Assembly: GCA_964485395.1 (NCBI GenBank)
Contig: CAZAJF010000012.1
Span: 33,868 to 97,867, forward strand
DNA from: JANNSO01 sp964485395
GTDB taxonomy: Bacteria > Spirochaetota > Spirochaetia > Treponematales > UBA12059
Reading direction: 5' to 3'
DNA: 64,000 bases
The notes beneath the pieces are model-generated. The model worked only from the letters and a program-made list of their open reading frames with translations. It did no database searches and was not told the origin of the DNA. Position numbers and translations under genes: made by a program. Each line of letters opens with the position of its first letter. Position 1 is the stretch's first letter. Shown one piece after another: positions 17,886 to 24,998 of this stretch.

Positions 17886-17914
17886 ATAATACGTGTATTT
17901 TTCATAATGAGCAA
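17886..17914 (-). promoter_or_regulatory. promoter of the HU-like gene
   Basis: Minus strand TTGCTC (17914-17909), 17-base spacer, TATTAT (17891-17886), giving a leader of about 27 bases before the ATG. Confidence 0.7.
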
Positions 17915-18101
17915 GCGAAGAATTTCAAAAACCCCATGTTTTCATTGAAAAAACGAGCTTTTTTCCATTTTGCCGAAACATTCCCCCGCGCAAAAGCCCC
18001 GCAGCAGGGCGCGCGCGCATTTTTAGCGACGGAGGCCGCAGCCCCGAAACCATTGGCCCGAGTCCCTCGGCGCGCCTGCCGGTCCTTTCCCGAGCCGTCG
18101 T

Positions 18102-18129
18102 AAAAATCGGCTTGCCGAGGCAGGCAAGC
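18102..18129 (-). terminator. terminator of the LuxR/DUF2087 gene
   Basis: On the minus strand GCTTGCC (18129-18123) pairs with GGCAAGC (18116-18110), followed by CG and ATTTTTA (18107-18101). It is about 50 bases after the stop codon. Confidence 0.6.
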
Positions 18130-18181
18130 ATGCCGTCCACGCCAACGGCATTATAAAAAATTGCAGGACGGCGGCACCCCG

Positions 18182-18928
18182 CTATTCCCGTTCATAGATG
18201 CTGCCTTCGGCGTTCCGGACTATAAAATGGTAATCGACGAGACATCGGCGCAACAGCGCATGATCTTCGTTGACCCCTTGAAGCAGCGACCTTACCTGGG
18301 CGTCGCTGTATCGGACTCCCTTTTCAAAAAGCAGCGCGATCCTCCGAAGGGTTACCAGCTTGTGTTTTTCTTTTTGGGGAATCCTGACCAGGGAACCGTC
18401 CGGACGGAAATATTTAGCCTCTATCTCGGAAGCCTCATCTTGCGTGACGTCGATCCGGTCATCCCGCACGGGCATCGCGGGACCATAATCGATGAACTTT
18501 CGCCCATCCGACAATCTACCCTCAAGCATATTCATCACGGCGAGGAAGACCCGCGCCTGCCCCGCCTTGATCCGCAAATTCCGCCGATGGGCGCGAACGG
18601 TTGACAGCGCCTTGTCACCTAGCGACTCCGCGATCTCGATATCCGACTTACCGTTAAAAAGCCCGCGAATTACTTTTTCCTGGACCTCGCTCAGCCCGCT
18701 GGCGTCCTGGCCTAGCTGCAAAAGGCTTTCAAATACTCCACCGTGCTTTTCTCCAAGATGAATCTTTACGGCGGTTTTAGCGTCGAAGTAATTCCCATCC
18801 TGACCGTACAGGCGGCCTTTCTCGAACCGCATACCGCAAAAAATGCAGACTCTCGCCTTGTCGACGGGATCTTTCGACCAACCATGCTTCAAATCCCCGA
18901 AGCTTAGGGTTTCCGTTGTGCTATTCAT
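18182..18928 (-). CDS. LuxR-type HTH regulator with DUF2087 domain
   Basis: A 248-residue regulator. An N-terminal Cys2-His2-like metal site (CIFC at 28-31 with His residues near 57-61, IHLGEKH) resembles a zinc finger. A LuxR-type HTH follows at about 77-120 (GLSEVQEKVIRGLFNGKSDIEIAESLGDKALSTVRAHRRNL, in pieces). The C-terminal DUF2087 domain (about 170-245) includes KHKLVTLRRIALLFEKGVRYSD and ALLRRCLVDYHFIVRN. Predicted cytoplasmic DNA binder; the target is unknown. There is no ribosome binding site, and the ATG lies two bases from the predicted transcription start, so the mRNA may be leaderless. Confidence 0.85.
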   Translation of the reverse strand: MNSTTETLSFGDLKHGWSKDPVDKARVCIFCGMRFEKGRLYGQDGNYFDAKTAVKIHLGEKHGGVFESLLQLGQDASGLSEVQEKVIRGLFNGKSDIEIAESLGDKALSTVRAHRRNLRIKAGQARVFLAVMNMLEGRLSDGRKFIDYGPAMPVRDDRIDVTQDEASEIEAKYFRPDGSLVRIPQKEKHKLVTLRRIALLFEKGVRYSDAQVRSLLQGVNEDHALLRRCLVDYHFIVRNAEGSIYERE

Positions 18929-18936
18929 GGAATAGC

Positions 18937-18965
18937 AGAATAAGAGTATTTTAAAAAAATGTCAA
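18937..18965 (-). promoter_or_regulatory. promoter of the LuxR/DUF2087 gene
   Basis: Minus strand TTGACA (18965-18960), 17-base spacer rich in T and A, TATTCT (18942-18937). The expected start near 18930 leaves almost no 5' leader before the ATG at 18928. Confidence 0.8.
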
Positions 18966-19079
18966 CATATTATTTTTTTGATTATATATCAATAAACAAA
19001 TATCCAAGTTGATTAATAAATATCAGATAACATAAGATTTTTAGGTTATCGATCCTTGCCGCTCCCGGAATCTTATTTT

Positions 19080-19104
19080 AAAACCGTGGCGCCGCAGCGG
19101 TTTT
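19080..19104 (-). terminator. terminator of the GPH symporter gene
   Basis: AAAACCG (19080-19086) pairs with CGGTTTT (19098-19104) around an 11-base GC-rich loop; on the minus strand it ends in TTTTAAAAT. It lies about 40 bases after the stop codon. Confidence 0.6.
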
Positions 19105-19142
19105 CATGCTAGCGACGGCACCACGTTCGATACGATGTATTT

Positions 19143-20624
19143 CTAGTTTTTTATTTCTGCCAACTCTATGGGAGACAGTTTCTCTTTTTTCGCCAGCGAT
19201 TTCATCACTGCTTTTTCATCATACATAAGGAATAAAACAAGTCCGATCGCGCAGAAAACCGCGGCGATCACAGCGGTAAGGCGAACGCCGAAAGCTCCCG
19301 TCAAAGCCCCGCCGGATGCTACATCGGCCACGACGATATCCGAAGAGGCGGTTGCCGAGGCGCCGATGAGAAGGAGGCTGGGTATCAGGAGTCCCGCTAC
19401 GGTCTGGCCCAACTTGGACATGAACGTTCGTGCGCCGAAAAATATCCCGGCCTTGAAATTGCCCGTCTCGATACCGTCCGCCTCGGCGATGTCCGAGACG
19501 ATGGCATTCTGCACTATCCCAAAAATCGCTAGGGGCACCGCGGCCATGATCGCCACGATCAAGCCCTGCACTTCCGGCGAGAACGGATACAGACCCAGGA
19601 AGGTCGCATAGACGAACGTGACGATGAACCAGCCGAAAGCAAGCACGAGCAGCTGTTTCTTGCCTACTTTCTTGGCTATCAGGTTGACCGGCACATAAAA
19701 AACGAATGACAGCAGGAACATGATCATCACGAGCGTGGAATTGTAGGTTTTGTTCATTTTGAGCAATACCGTCACATAATAGACCAGCACCGTATTTATG
19801 ATCGTGATAGCTACCCAGTAGGCAAGGTCGGAAAGCGTAAAGCGCAGGAAGTTCCGGTTTTTAAACGCAGCGACGATCGATTTGAAGATAGAACCGGTGG
19901 ATACGTTGGTTTCGCAATATTTTTTTTCATCGATGAAGATTACGGGCAGCAGCATGAAAACGAAGGATACGACGGCGAAGAGCGTTACGACGGATTGGAA
20001 CGCCTGCGCCGAGGGCATGCCGGCCTTTTCAAACATGCTTTGAAACAATTCCACCTGCGAACCGACCATCGTGCCCAATGCCCAGGTAATCGATATGAAC
20101 GTCGAAAGCTGCAAACGCTCGTCTGGTGAATGCCCGAGCTCGGGCAGAAGCGCGAAGAATGGCGTCACGTACATGGTCATGAACCAGTAGAAAAGGAAGA
20201 CCGTTACGAACAGCCAGACGGTATTGAGCGCGGTGATTCCGGCGTTGGGCGGAAAGAACACCAACGCTGACAACGCTGCGAACGGCAGAACCGAAACCGC
20301 CAGGAAGGAACGGCGCTTGCCCAGTTTTGATTTTGAACGATCCGACAAGCCTGCGATAAGCGGATCGGTAATAGCGTCAAAGAGACGGCCCAAGGAAAAC
20401 ACGAGACCGATTATCGTCAGGCCGAATAAAACGACGCCGCCGGAGCGTATGATCGGCAGCACATTATCCTGTACCACGAACGGCCCCATCTTAAGGCCTG
20501 GGGGCGGAAGGTAAAAATAAACCAGCTTTGAACCTACGGCGAAGCTGGCCAGCGACCAGCCGAATTGGCCGAAGGCATACATCCATTTTTTCCAGAGGGG
20601 AAGAGTCTGCACGGAATTGGTCAT
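19143..20624 (-). CDS. GPH-family (MFS_2) sugar:cation symporter
   Basis: A 493-residue inner-membrane transporter with about twelve predicted spans. Family marks are an N-terminal FGQFGWSLASFAVGSKLVYFYLP-type first helix and the DAITDPLIAGLSDRSKSKLGKRR loop (cited in pieces), the D-x-x-x-D-P-x-x-G signature of the glycoside-pentoside-hexuronide family typified by MelB. Substrate is probably a sugar or glycoside but is not determined. The ATG at 20624 follows AAGGAT. It is single and has its own promoter with a palindrome on the -35 box. Confidence 0.88.
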   Translation of the reverse strand: MTNSVQTLPLWKKWMYAFGQFGWSLASFAVGSKLVYFYLPPPGLKMGPFVVQDNVLPIIRSGGVVLFGLTIIGLVFSLGRLFDAITDPLIAGLSDRSKSKLGKRRSFLAVSVLPFAALSALVFFPPNAGITALNTVWLFVTVFLFYWFMTMYVTPFFALLPELGHSPDERLQLSTFISITWALGTMVGSQVELFQSMFEKAGMPSAQAFQSVVTLFAVVSFVFMLLPVIFIDEKKYCETNVSTGSIFKSIVAAFKNRNFLRFTLSDLAYWVAITIINTVLVYYVTVLLKMNKTYNSTLVMIMFLLSFVFYVPVNLIAKKVGKKQLLVLAFGWFIVTFVYATFLGLYPFSPEVQGLIVAIMAAVPLAIFGIVQNAIVSDIAEADGIETGNFKAGIFFGARTFMSKLGQTVAGLLIPSLLLIGASATASSDIVVADVASGGALTGAFGVRLTAVIAAVFCAIGLVLFLMYDEKAVMKSLAKKEKLSPIELAEIKN

Positions 20625-20655
20625 CGAATATCCTTTCAATTGCGTTTGTTCAGCT

Positions 20656-20686
20656 AGTGTAGATGCAGAAAGCAAAGTTTGCAAAC
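20656..20686 (-). promoter_or_regulatory. promoter and palindromic operator candidate of the symporter gene
   Basis: Minus strand TTGCAA (20684-20679), 17-base spacer, TACACT (20661-20656). The -35 box lies inside a perfect palindrome GTTTGCAAAC (20677-20686), a likely site for a sugar-responsive repressor, although no regulator gene is adjacent. Confidence 0.5.
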
Positions 20687-20778
20687 AAATTGTTAAAACC
20701 TTTTACAAATAAGGGAGTATTGCCGTGAAAGCAAAGGTACAGGCTATCTACCCCCTCCCCAAAAGACCGGATTTTCTA

Positions 20779-20784
20779 TATAAT
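20779..20784 (+). promoter_or_regulatory. -10 box of ettA
   Basis: A perfect TATAAT lies seven bases before the ATG at 20792, with no recognisable -35 box at the right distance. The transcript would start at or next to the start codon. Confidence 0.5.
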
Positions 20785-20791
20785 TGGAATC

Positions 20792-22471
20792 ATGGCAACA
20801 GTAGACGACAAGAAAATTATTTATACCATGCATCGGGTATCCAAGAAGCATGGAACGAAACAGGTCCTCAAGGACATATCGCTCAGCTATTTCTACGGCG
20901 CGAAGATCGGCGTCATCGGCCTTAACGGCTCGGGAAAGTCGAGCCTGCTCCGAATCCTTTCGGGCGCGGACACCGAAATCCTGGGCGAGACGAGCTGCGC
21001 GCCTGGCTATACTATCGGATTCCTGCAACAGGAACCCCACATGGACGACGGCAAAACCGTCCGCCAGGTGGTTTCCGAAGGCGTCCAGGAGATAGTGGAT
21101 CTGCTTGCGGAATTCGAAAAGGTAAGCGAGGCCTTCGGCGATCCTGACGCGGACTTCGACAAGCTGGCGACCCAGCAAGCCCAGCTGCAGGAGAAGATCG
21201 AAGCGGCCGACGGTTGGAACCTCGACGCCAGGCTTGACCTGGCCATGGAAGCCCTCCGATGCCCGCCTCCCGACGAAGCAGTGGACCATCTGTCCGGAGG
21301 CGAGCGCAGACGCGTGGCTCTCTGCAGGCTCCTGCTGCAAAAACCCGACATCCTGCTCCTGGACGAGCCCACCAACCATCTGGACGCGGAAACCGTTGCA
21401 TGGCTCGAGCGTCACCTGCAGCAGTACGAAGGAACCGTCATCGCGGTGACGCACGACAGGTACTTCCTGGACAACGTCGCCGGCTGGATTCTCGAGCTGG
21501 ACCGCGGAGAAGGAATCCCGTGGAAAGGCAACTATTCCAGCTGGCTCGAGCAGAAAGGCCAGCGCCTGGCCCTCGAGGAAAAAGGCGACAGCGCCAGGGC
21601 CAAGACGCTCGAGCGAGAGCTTGAATGGGTGCGCATGAGCGCCAAGGGTAGACACGCCAAGAGCAAGTCCCGCATCGAGCGCTACGAGAAGCTGCTTGCA
21701 GACGGCGAGCGCGAGAAAGTCCGAGAAACCAAGCTCGTGATCCCGCCGGGACCGCGCCTGGGCTCGGTGGTGATCGAGGCCAAGGCCATCGCGAAAGCCT
21801 TCGGTGATAAATTATTGTTCAACGACCTCAGCTTCACCGTTCCGCCCGGAGCCGTCGTAGGCATCGTCGGCCCCAACGGCGCGGGAAAGACCACGCTGTT
21901 CAAGCTGATAGCCGGCATGGAAAAACTCGACGGCGGTGAGCTCAAGCTCGGCGACACGGTCAAGCTGGCCTATGCCGATCAGATGCGCGCGGGACTGGAC
22001 CCCGACAAGACCGTATGGGAGCAGCTTTCCGACGGCCTGGATATAATCAAGCTGGGCGGCGGCAAGGAAGTTAACAGCCGCGCCTACTGCTCGTGGTTCA
22101 ATTTCTCAGGCGGCGACCAGCAGAAAAAAGTGGGCGTGCTTTCGGGCGGCGAGCGAAACAGGCTCAACCTCGCGGTAATGCTCAAGGAAGGCGCCAACGT
22201 GATGATGCTTGACGAGCCCACCAACGACCTGGACGTAAATACGCTGCGCGCCCTCGAGGAAGCCCTGGACGAGTTCGCCGGCTGCGCCTTGGTAGTAAGC
22301 CATGACCGCTGGTTCCTGGACCGCGTCTGCACGCACCTCCTTGCGTTCGAGGACGGCGAGGTGCTGTGGTACGACGGCAACTGGAGCGAGTACGCCGAAT
22401 ACCGCCGAGAAAAACTCGGCGGCGACGCCGACCGTCCGCACCGTTATGTTTACAGGAAACTCGAAAGATAG
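20792..22471 (+). CDS. ettA: ABC-F ATPase, energy-dependent translational throttle protein EttA
   Basis: A 559-residue soluble twin-ATPase that acts on the ribosome E site. First cassette: Walker A GLNGSGKSS, signature LSGGERRRVALCR, Walker B ILLLDEPTNHLD. Second cassette: Walker A GPNGAGKTT, signature LSGGERNRLNLAV, Walker B VMMLDEPTNDLD. The linker between them carries the arm typical of EttA, and length is normal. The last eleven residues, ending RKLER, are re-encoded in the repeats downstream. Initiation may be nearly leaderless; only a GGA lies upstream of the ATG. Confidence 0.95.
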   Translation: MATVDDKKIIYTMHRVSKKHGTKQVLKDISLSYFYGAKIGVIGLNGSGKSSLLRILSGADTEILGETSCAPGYTIGFLQQEPHMDDGKTVRQVVSEGVQEIVDLLAEFEKVSEAFGDPDADFDKLATQQAQLQEKIEAADGWNLDARLDLAMEALRCPPPDEAVDHLSGGERRRVALCRLLLQKPDILLLDEPTNHLDAETVAWLERHLQQYEGTVIAVTHDRYFLDNVAGWILELDRGEGIPWKGNYSSWLEQKGQRLALEEKGDSARAKTLERELEWVRMSAKGRHAKSKSRIERYEKLLADGEREKVRETKLVIPPGPRLGSVVIEAKAIAKAFGDKLLFNDLSFTVPPGAVVGIVGPNGAGKTTLFKLIAGMEKLDGGELKLGDTVKLAYADQMRAGLDPDKTVWEQLSDGLDIIKLGGGKEVNSRAYCSWFNFSGGDQQKKVGVLSGGERNRLNLAVMLKEGANVMMLDEPTNDLDVNTLRALEEALDEFAGCALVVSHDRWFLDRVCTHLLAFEDGEVLWYDGNWSEYAEYRREKLGGDADRPHRYVYRKLER

Positions 22472-22902
22472 AATCAAGCCGCCGACTTCCCGCAATGCGC
22501 GGACGGTCGGCGTTCCGTACNNNNNNNNNNNNNNNNNNNNNNNNNNNNNNNNNNNNNNNNNNNNNNNNNNNNNNNNNNNNNNNNNNNNNNNNNNNNNNNN
22601 NNNNNNNNNNNNNNNNNNNNTATGCCATGTCGGCGACTTGTGCCGACATGGACGCGTCGCCGGAAGCGACGCGCGTCCGCACCGTTACGTTTACAGGAAA
22701 CTCGAAAGATAGAATCAAGCAGCCGACTTCCCGCAATGCGCGGACGGTCGGCGTTCCGTACTATGCCATGTCGGCGACTTGTGCCGACATGGACGCGTCG
22801 CCGGAAGCGACGCGCGGCCGCACCGTTACGTATACAGGAAACTTGAACGCTAGAATCAAGCAGCCGACTTCCCGCAATGCGCGGACGGTCGGCGTTCCGC
22901 AC
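22434..22902 (+). repeat. 141-bp tandem repeat array that re-encodes the EttA C-terminus
   Basis: Two full copies (22621-22761, 22762-22902) and a partial first copy that is the real ettA 3' end plus flank (22434-22520). Each unit has three hairpins: GCCGAC...GTCGGC with an inner CCGC/GCGG pair; ATGTCGGC...GCCGACAT; and GCGTCGC...GCGACGC. It then has about 48 bp that translate, in the ettA frame, to GSDA followed by RPHRYVYRKLER and a stop. The two full copies differ at six positions. Five fall in the ettA-like part and all five are synonymous; one lies in the other 93 bp. Confidence 0.9.
22521..22620. other. assembly gap (100 Ns)
   Basis: Exactly 100 Ns. The flanks ...GTTCCGTAC and TATGCCATG... 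are directly adjacent in the next repeat copy (22752-22770), so the gap falls at a repeat-unit phase boundary and probably hides a whole number of further units. Its true length is unknown. Confidence 0.95.
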
Positions 22903-22919
22903 TGCTGAACGGTTGTAAT

Positions 22920-23069
22920 TTGAGCGTGAGACAGGCGGATTTCCTACGGACATCAGCCAAAGTGCCTTTGACCTACTTAAGCGAAAAGATCGCAGAAAAT
23001 GACATCGTCATAGTCGGAAAGATAGACGCACAGAAGGAAACGCTCGACTTCGTTAACAGCGCTCTTTAA
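22920..23069 (+). pseudogene. remnant of an unidentified gene (C-terminal part)
   Basis: A 49-codon frame opening with TTG (GTG at 22926 possible) that reads like genuine protein: the middle segment is KVPLTYLSEKIAENDIVIVGKI. It stays open upstream to a TAG at 22851, which is the stop of the last ettA-like tail. Its TAA stop lies in the left inverted repeat of the adjacent MITE-like element. There is no ribosome binding site. I do not recognise the family; it looks like the end of a gene whose start was lost when the repeats formed. Confidence 0.4.
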
Positions 23070-23203
23070 CAGGGTGTTGAAAAACCTCGGATGAGGATTT
23101 TCAACACTTCCAAAACGTAACATTACCGTAGCATTTGTAATCAAATGCGAGGAATGTTGAAGGCTGTTGGAAATGCAACCAGCTTTTTCAACAGCCTGTT
23201 AAA
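23065..23203. mobile_element. MITE-like element with 20-bp terminal inverted repeats
   Basis: The left end is TTTAACAGGGTGTTGAAAAA (23065-23084). The right end (23184-23203) is its reverse complement with one mismatch. Inside are a strong hairpin at 23074-23107 (10 bp plus 4 bp), a perfect 7-bp hairpin at 23131-23148 and a 13-bp hairpin at 23161-23197. There is no coding capacity. The TTAA-like outer ends are consistent with a TA-rich target, but no separate target duplication can be shown. Confidence 0.55.
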
Positions 23204-23224
23204 CCAAGCCGAAGGAAGGTATCC

Positions 23225-24007
23225 ATGAATCAACAAAATCAGGACGCCTGGAACAAGCAGTCTTATGATGCCTGGCTCGAGCGTTTCGGAACCCCCGCCG
23301 ACATGGCGAAAAGGCTGCGGGACGACCCGGCCAAGACGCTTCAGCCGCTGACAAGTGCTATGGGCAACGTCAACGGAAAAAAAATACTTAACCTGATGGG
23401 CTCGAACGGGACGAAAGCCGTAGCGCTGGCCCTCCTCGGAGCACGAGTAACAGTGGTTGATTTCTCGGATGGAAATCGCCGATACGCGACAGACTTGGCG
23501 GAAGCCGCAGGGACGCATATCGAGTATATAGTAGCGGACGTCCTGAGCCTGGAAGGCAAAATCGAGATGCAATCCTTCGACATCGTCTTCGCCGAAATGG
23601 GCATCCTGCATTATTTCACGGAGCTTAAACCTTTTATGGATGCTGTTTTCAAGTTATTATCTTTTAATGGATTATTCATTCTTCGCGATTTCCATCCCGT
23701 ATCCACGAAGCTCATATCCTACCGGGGCTCAACTGCGAAAGTAAGGAAGTACAGGGTTGACGGCGATTATTTCGACAAAGGTCTCAAGGAACGGGACGTC
23801 GCCTTCGGCAAATTCCTGCCCGACGGCTCGGAATCCGCAAAGGTGCTCCTTCGCGCCTGGAACCTCGGCGAAATCATAAGCGCCGTGGCCGGATCGGGCT
23901 TCGTCGTGCAAAGCCTGGAAGAAGAGCCAAACCAGTCGTCGGATGTCTTTGACAAAGGCATTCCCAAGACCTACACGCTGACCGCCGGGAAAGTTCGCTT
24001 CGCCTGA
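23225..24007 (+). CDS. class I SAM-dependent methyltransferase
   Basis: A 260-residue soluble methyltransferase. The SAM-binding part is recognisable as ILNLMGSNGTKAVALALLGARVTVVDFSDGNRRYA (in pieces: motif I LMGSNGTKA, the acidic residue in VVDFSD), then an acidic motif DIVFAEMGILHYF. Motif I lacks the usual G-x-G-x-G spacing, having GSNGTK instead. The substrate is not indicated. The start follows GAAGGAAGG. The gene sits directly downstream of the MITE-like element. Confidence 0.8.
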   Translation: MNQQNQDAWNKQSYDAWLERFGTPADMAKRLRDDPAKTLQPLTSAMGNVNGKKILNLMGSNGTKAVALALLGARVTVVDFSDGNRRYATDLAEAAGTHIEYIVADVLSLEGKIEMQSFDIVFAEMGILHYFTELKPFMDAVFKLLSFNGLFILRDFHPVSTKLISYRGSTAKVRKYRVDGDYFDKGLKERDVAFGKFLPDGSESAKVLLRAWNLGEIISAVAGSGFVVQSLEEEPNQSSDVFDKGIPKTYTLTAGKVRFA

Positions 24008-24015
24008 AACGGGAT

Positions 24016-24047
24016 CGCCTGCGCAAAACCGCGATACTGCGCAGGCG
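24016..24047. terminator. hairpin between methyltransferase and small membrane peptide
   Basis: CGCCTGCGC (24016-24024) pairs perfectly with GCGCAGGCG (24039-24047). T tracts are poor on both strands, so termination is only possible, not clear. Confidence 0.4.
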
Positions 24048-24053
24048 GTCTTA

Positions 24054-24146
24054 TCAATTAATGATAATTATTATTGCCGCGACGAATGCGGCCAGACTCA
24101 GAACCATAAATATCAGCAGGATTTTCGTGCTGTTTTTCATGCCCAT
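24054..24146 (-). CDS. small single-span membrane peptide
   Basis: A 30-residue frame: MGMKNSTK, then a hydrophobic stretch of about 20 residues (ILLIFMVLSLAAFVAA and five Ile), ending in Asn. A GGAAGGAACG site precedes the ATG at 24146; a second in-frame ATG lies at 24140. A positively charged start followed by one helix suggests N-in insertion in the inner membrane. Function is unknown. It lies downstream of the ABC exporter on the same strand, 72 bases after its permease gene. Confidence 0.5.
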   Translation of the reverse strand: MGMKNSTKILLIFMVLSLAAFVAAIIIIIN

Positions 24147-24218
24147 CGTTCCTTCCCGGCGTTGAGCGCGCGCCTTGGGTTTAATGCTTCCATGGTCCGC
24201 ATGCGCAGGTAATCCACC

Positions 24219-24998
24219 CTACTGAACCTCATCCCGAGCCTCCTTTTCGCTTACCCGGAAATACCCGTATAAAAAAGCCGAGACGGGCATTACCGCAAGG
24301 GTAAAGACGCCGAAGAGGATATTCAGGTCCTTACCGACCCCGTTCTCGCCGGCCATCGAGGATAAATTGACGAACAGGGATCCGCCGGTTGTATTCTTGC
24401 CCAGCATGATAAGGCTTATGGTCAATGCTATGAAAAAAACGGTCACGAAACCGGTATAAAAACCGGCGGTCTTAAGAAGGGGAAGTTTTCGAAACCTCGC
24501 GGAACCCGCGAAGAAAAGCGACATTCCCGCCAGTAATCGGGCCAGGTCGATCCCTTTCATGATTTTAAAGGGAATCCAGACAAACGTTCCCTCAGAGCCC
24601 ATGACGCGTTCAGCCAGCGCGAACGAAAAAGACAGTCCCCAACCCACAAGCATGAAGGCGACGGGGAAAAGAATAAAACAGAAAACGAATGCCACCGTAT
24701 ATTGCTCGCAGCCGGTCGCAGGCAGAAGGATCCAGTCGCATCCGGACTTTCCCCTATGCATTGCCTTGAAGGCGCCGGCGGCCAGGAAAACTCCCGAAAG
24801 GCAGAAAACGAAAAACCACGCGGATCCGTCCGGGGTGTTGAACAGCGCTCGCTTGAAGAAAACAAGTGACAGAATATTAATTCCAGCTGCCAGCCCAGCC
24901 ATGATGCCGAAGGCAGGCAATTCTTCGAGCATCCGGTTCCTCAGGAGCAGCGCGACGCGAATCGGGCTGAATCTCCAGTTTAATTGGCGTGCCGTCAT
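24219..24998 (-). CDS. ABC-2-like exporter permease
   Basis: A 259-residue integral membrane protein with about six hydrophobic segments and no recognisable family motif beyond ABC-2-type character. Its start overlaps the stop of the upstream ATPase gene by four bases (ATGA), so the two are surely co-translated and form one transporter. The cargo is unknown; such pairs (YtrB/bceA-like, GntR-controlled) often act in envelope stress or antibiotic response. Confidence 0.75.
   Translation of the reverse strand: MTARQLNWRFSPIRVALLLRNRMLEELPAFGIMAGLAAGINILSLVFFKRALFNTPDGSAWFFVFCLSGVFLAAGAFKAMHRGKSGCDWILLPATGCEQYTVAFVFCFILFPVAFMLVGWGLSFSFALAERVMGSEGTFVWIPFKIMKGIDLARLLAGMSLFFAGSARFRKLPLLKTAGFYTGFVTVFFIALTISLIMLGKNTTGGSLFVNLSSMAGENGVGKDLNILFGVFTLAVMPVSAFLYGYFRVSEKEARDEVQ

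Larger units (their letters stand above)
17853..18181. other. intergenic region with HU promoter and regulator terminator
   Basis: It holds the HU promoter at its left end and, at its right, a minus-strand hairpin and T tract (18102-18129) that can end the LuxR-type gene. Between them is GC-rich sequence with no open frame I would defend. A further hairpin at about 18130-18152 (ATGCCGT with ACGGCAT) has no T tract on either strand. Confidence 0.5.

Noticed and set aside
22182..22953. Long open frames on both strands through the ettA repeats
   Set aside because: The repeat length of 141 is a multiple of three, so any open unit stays open; the Ns and repeats account for them.
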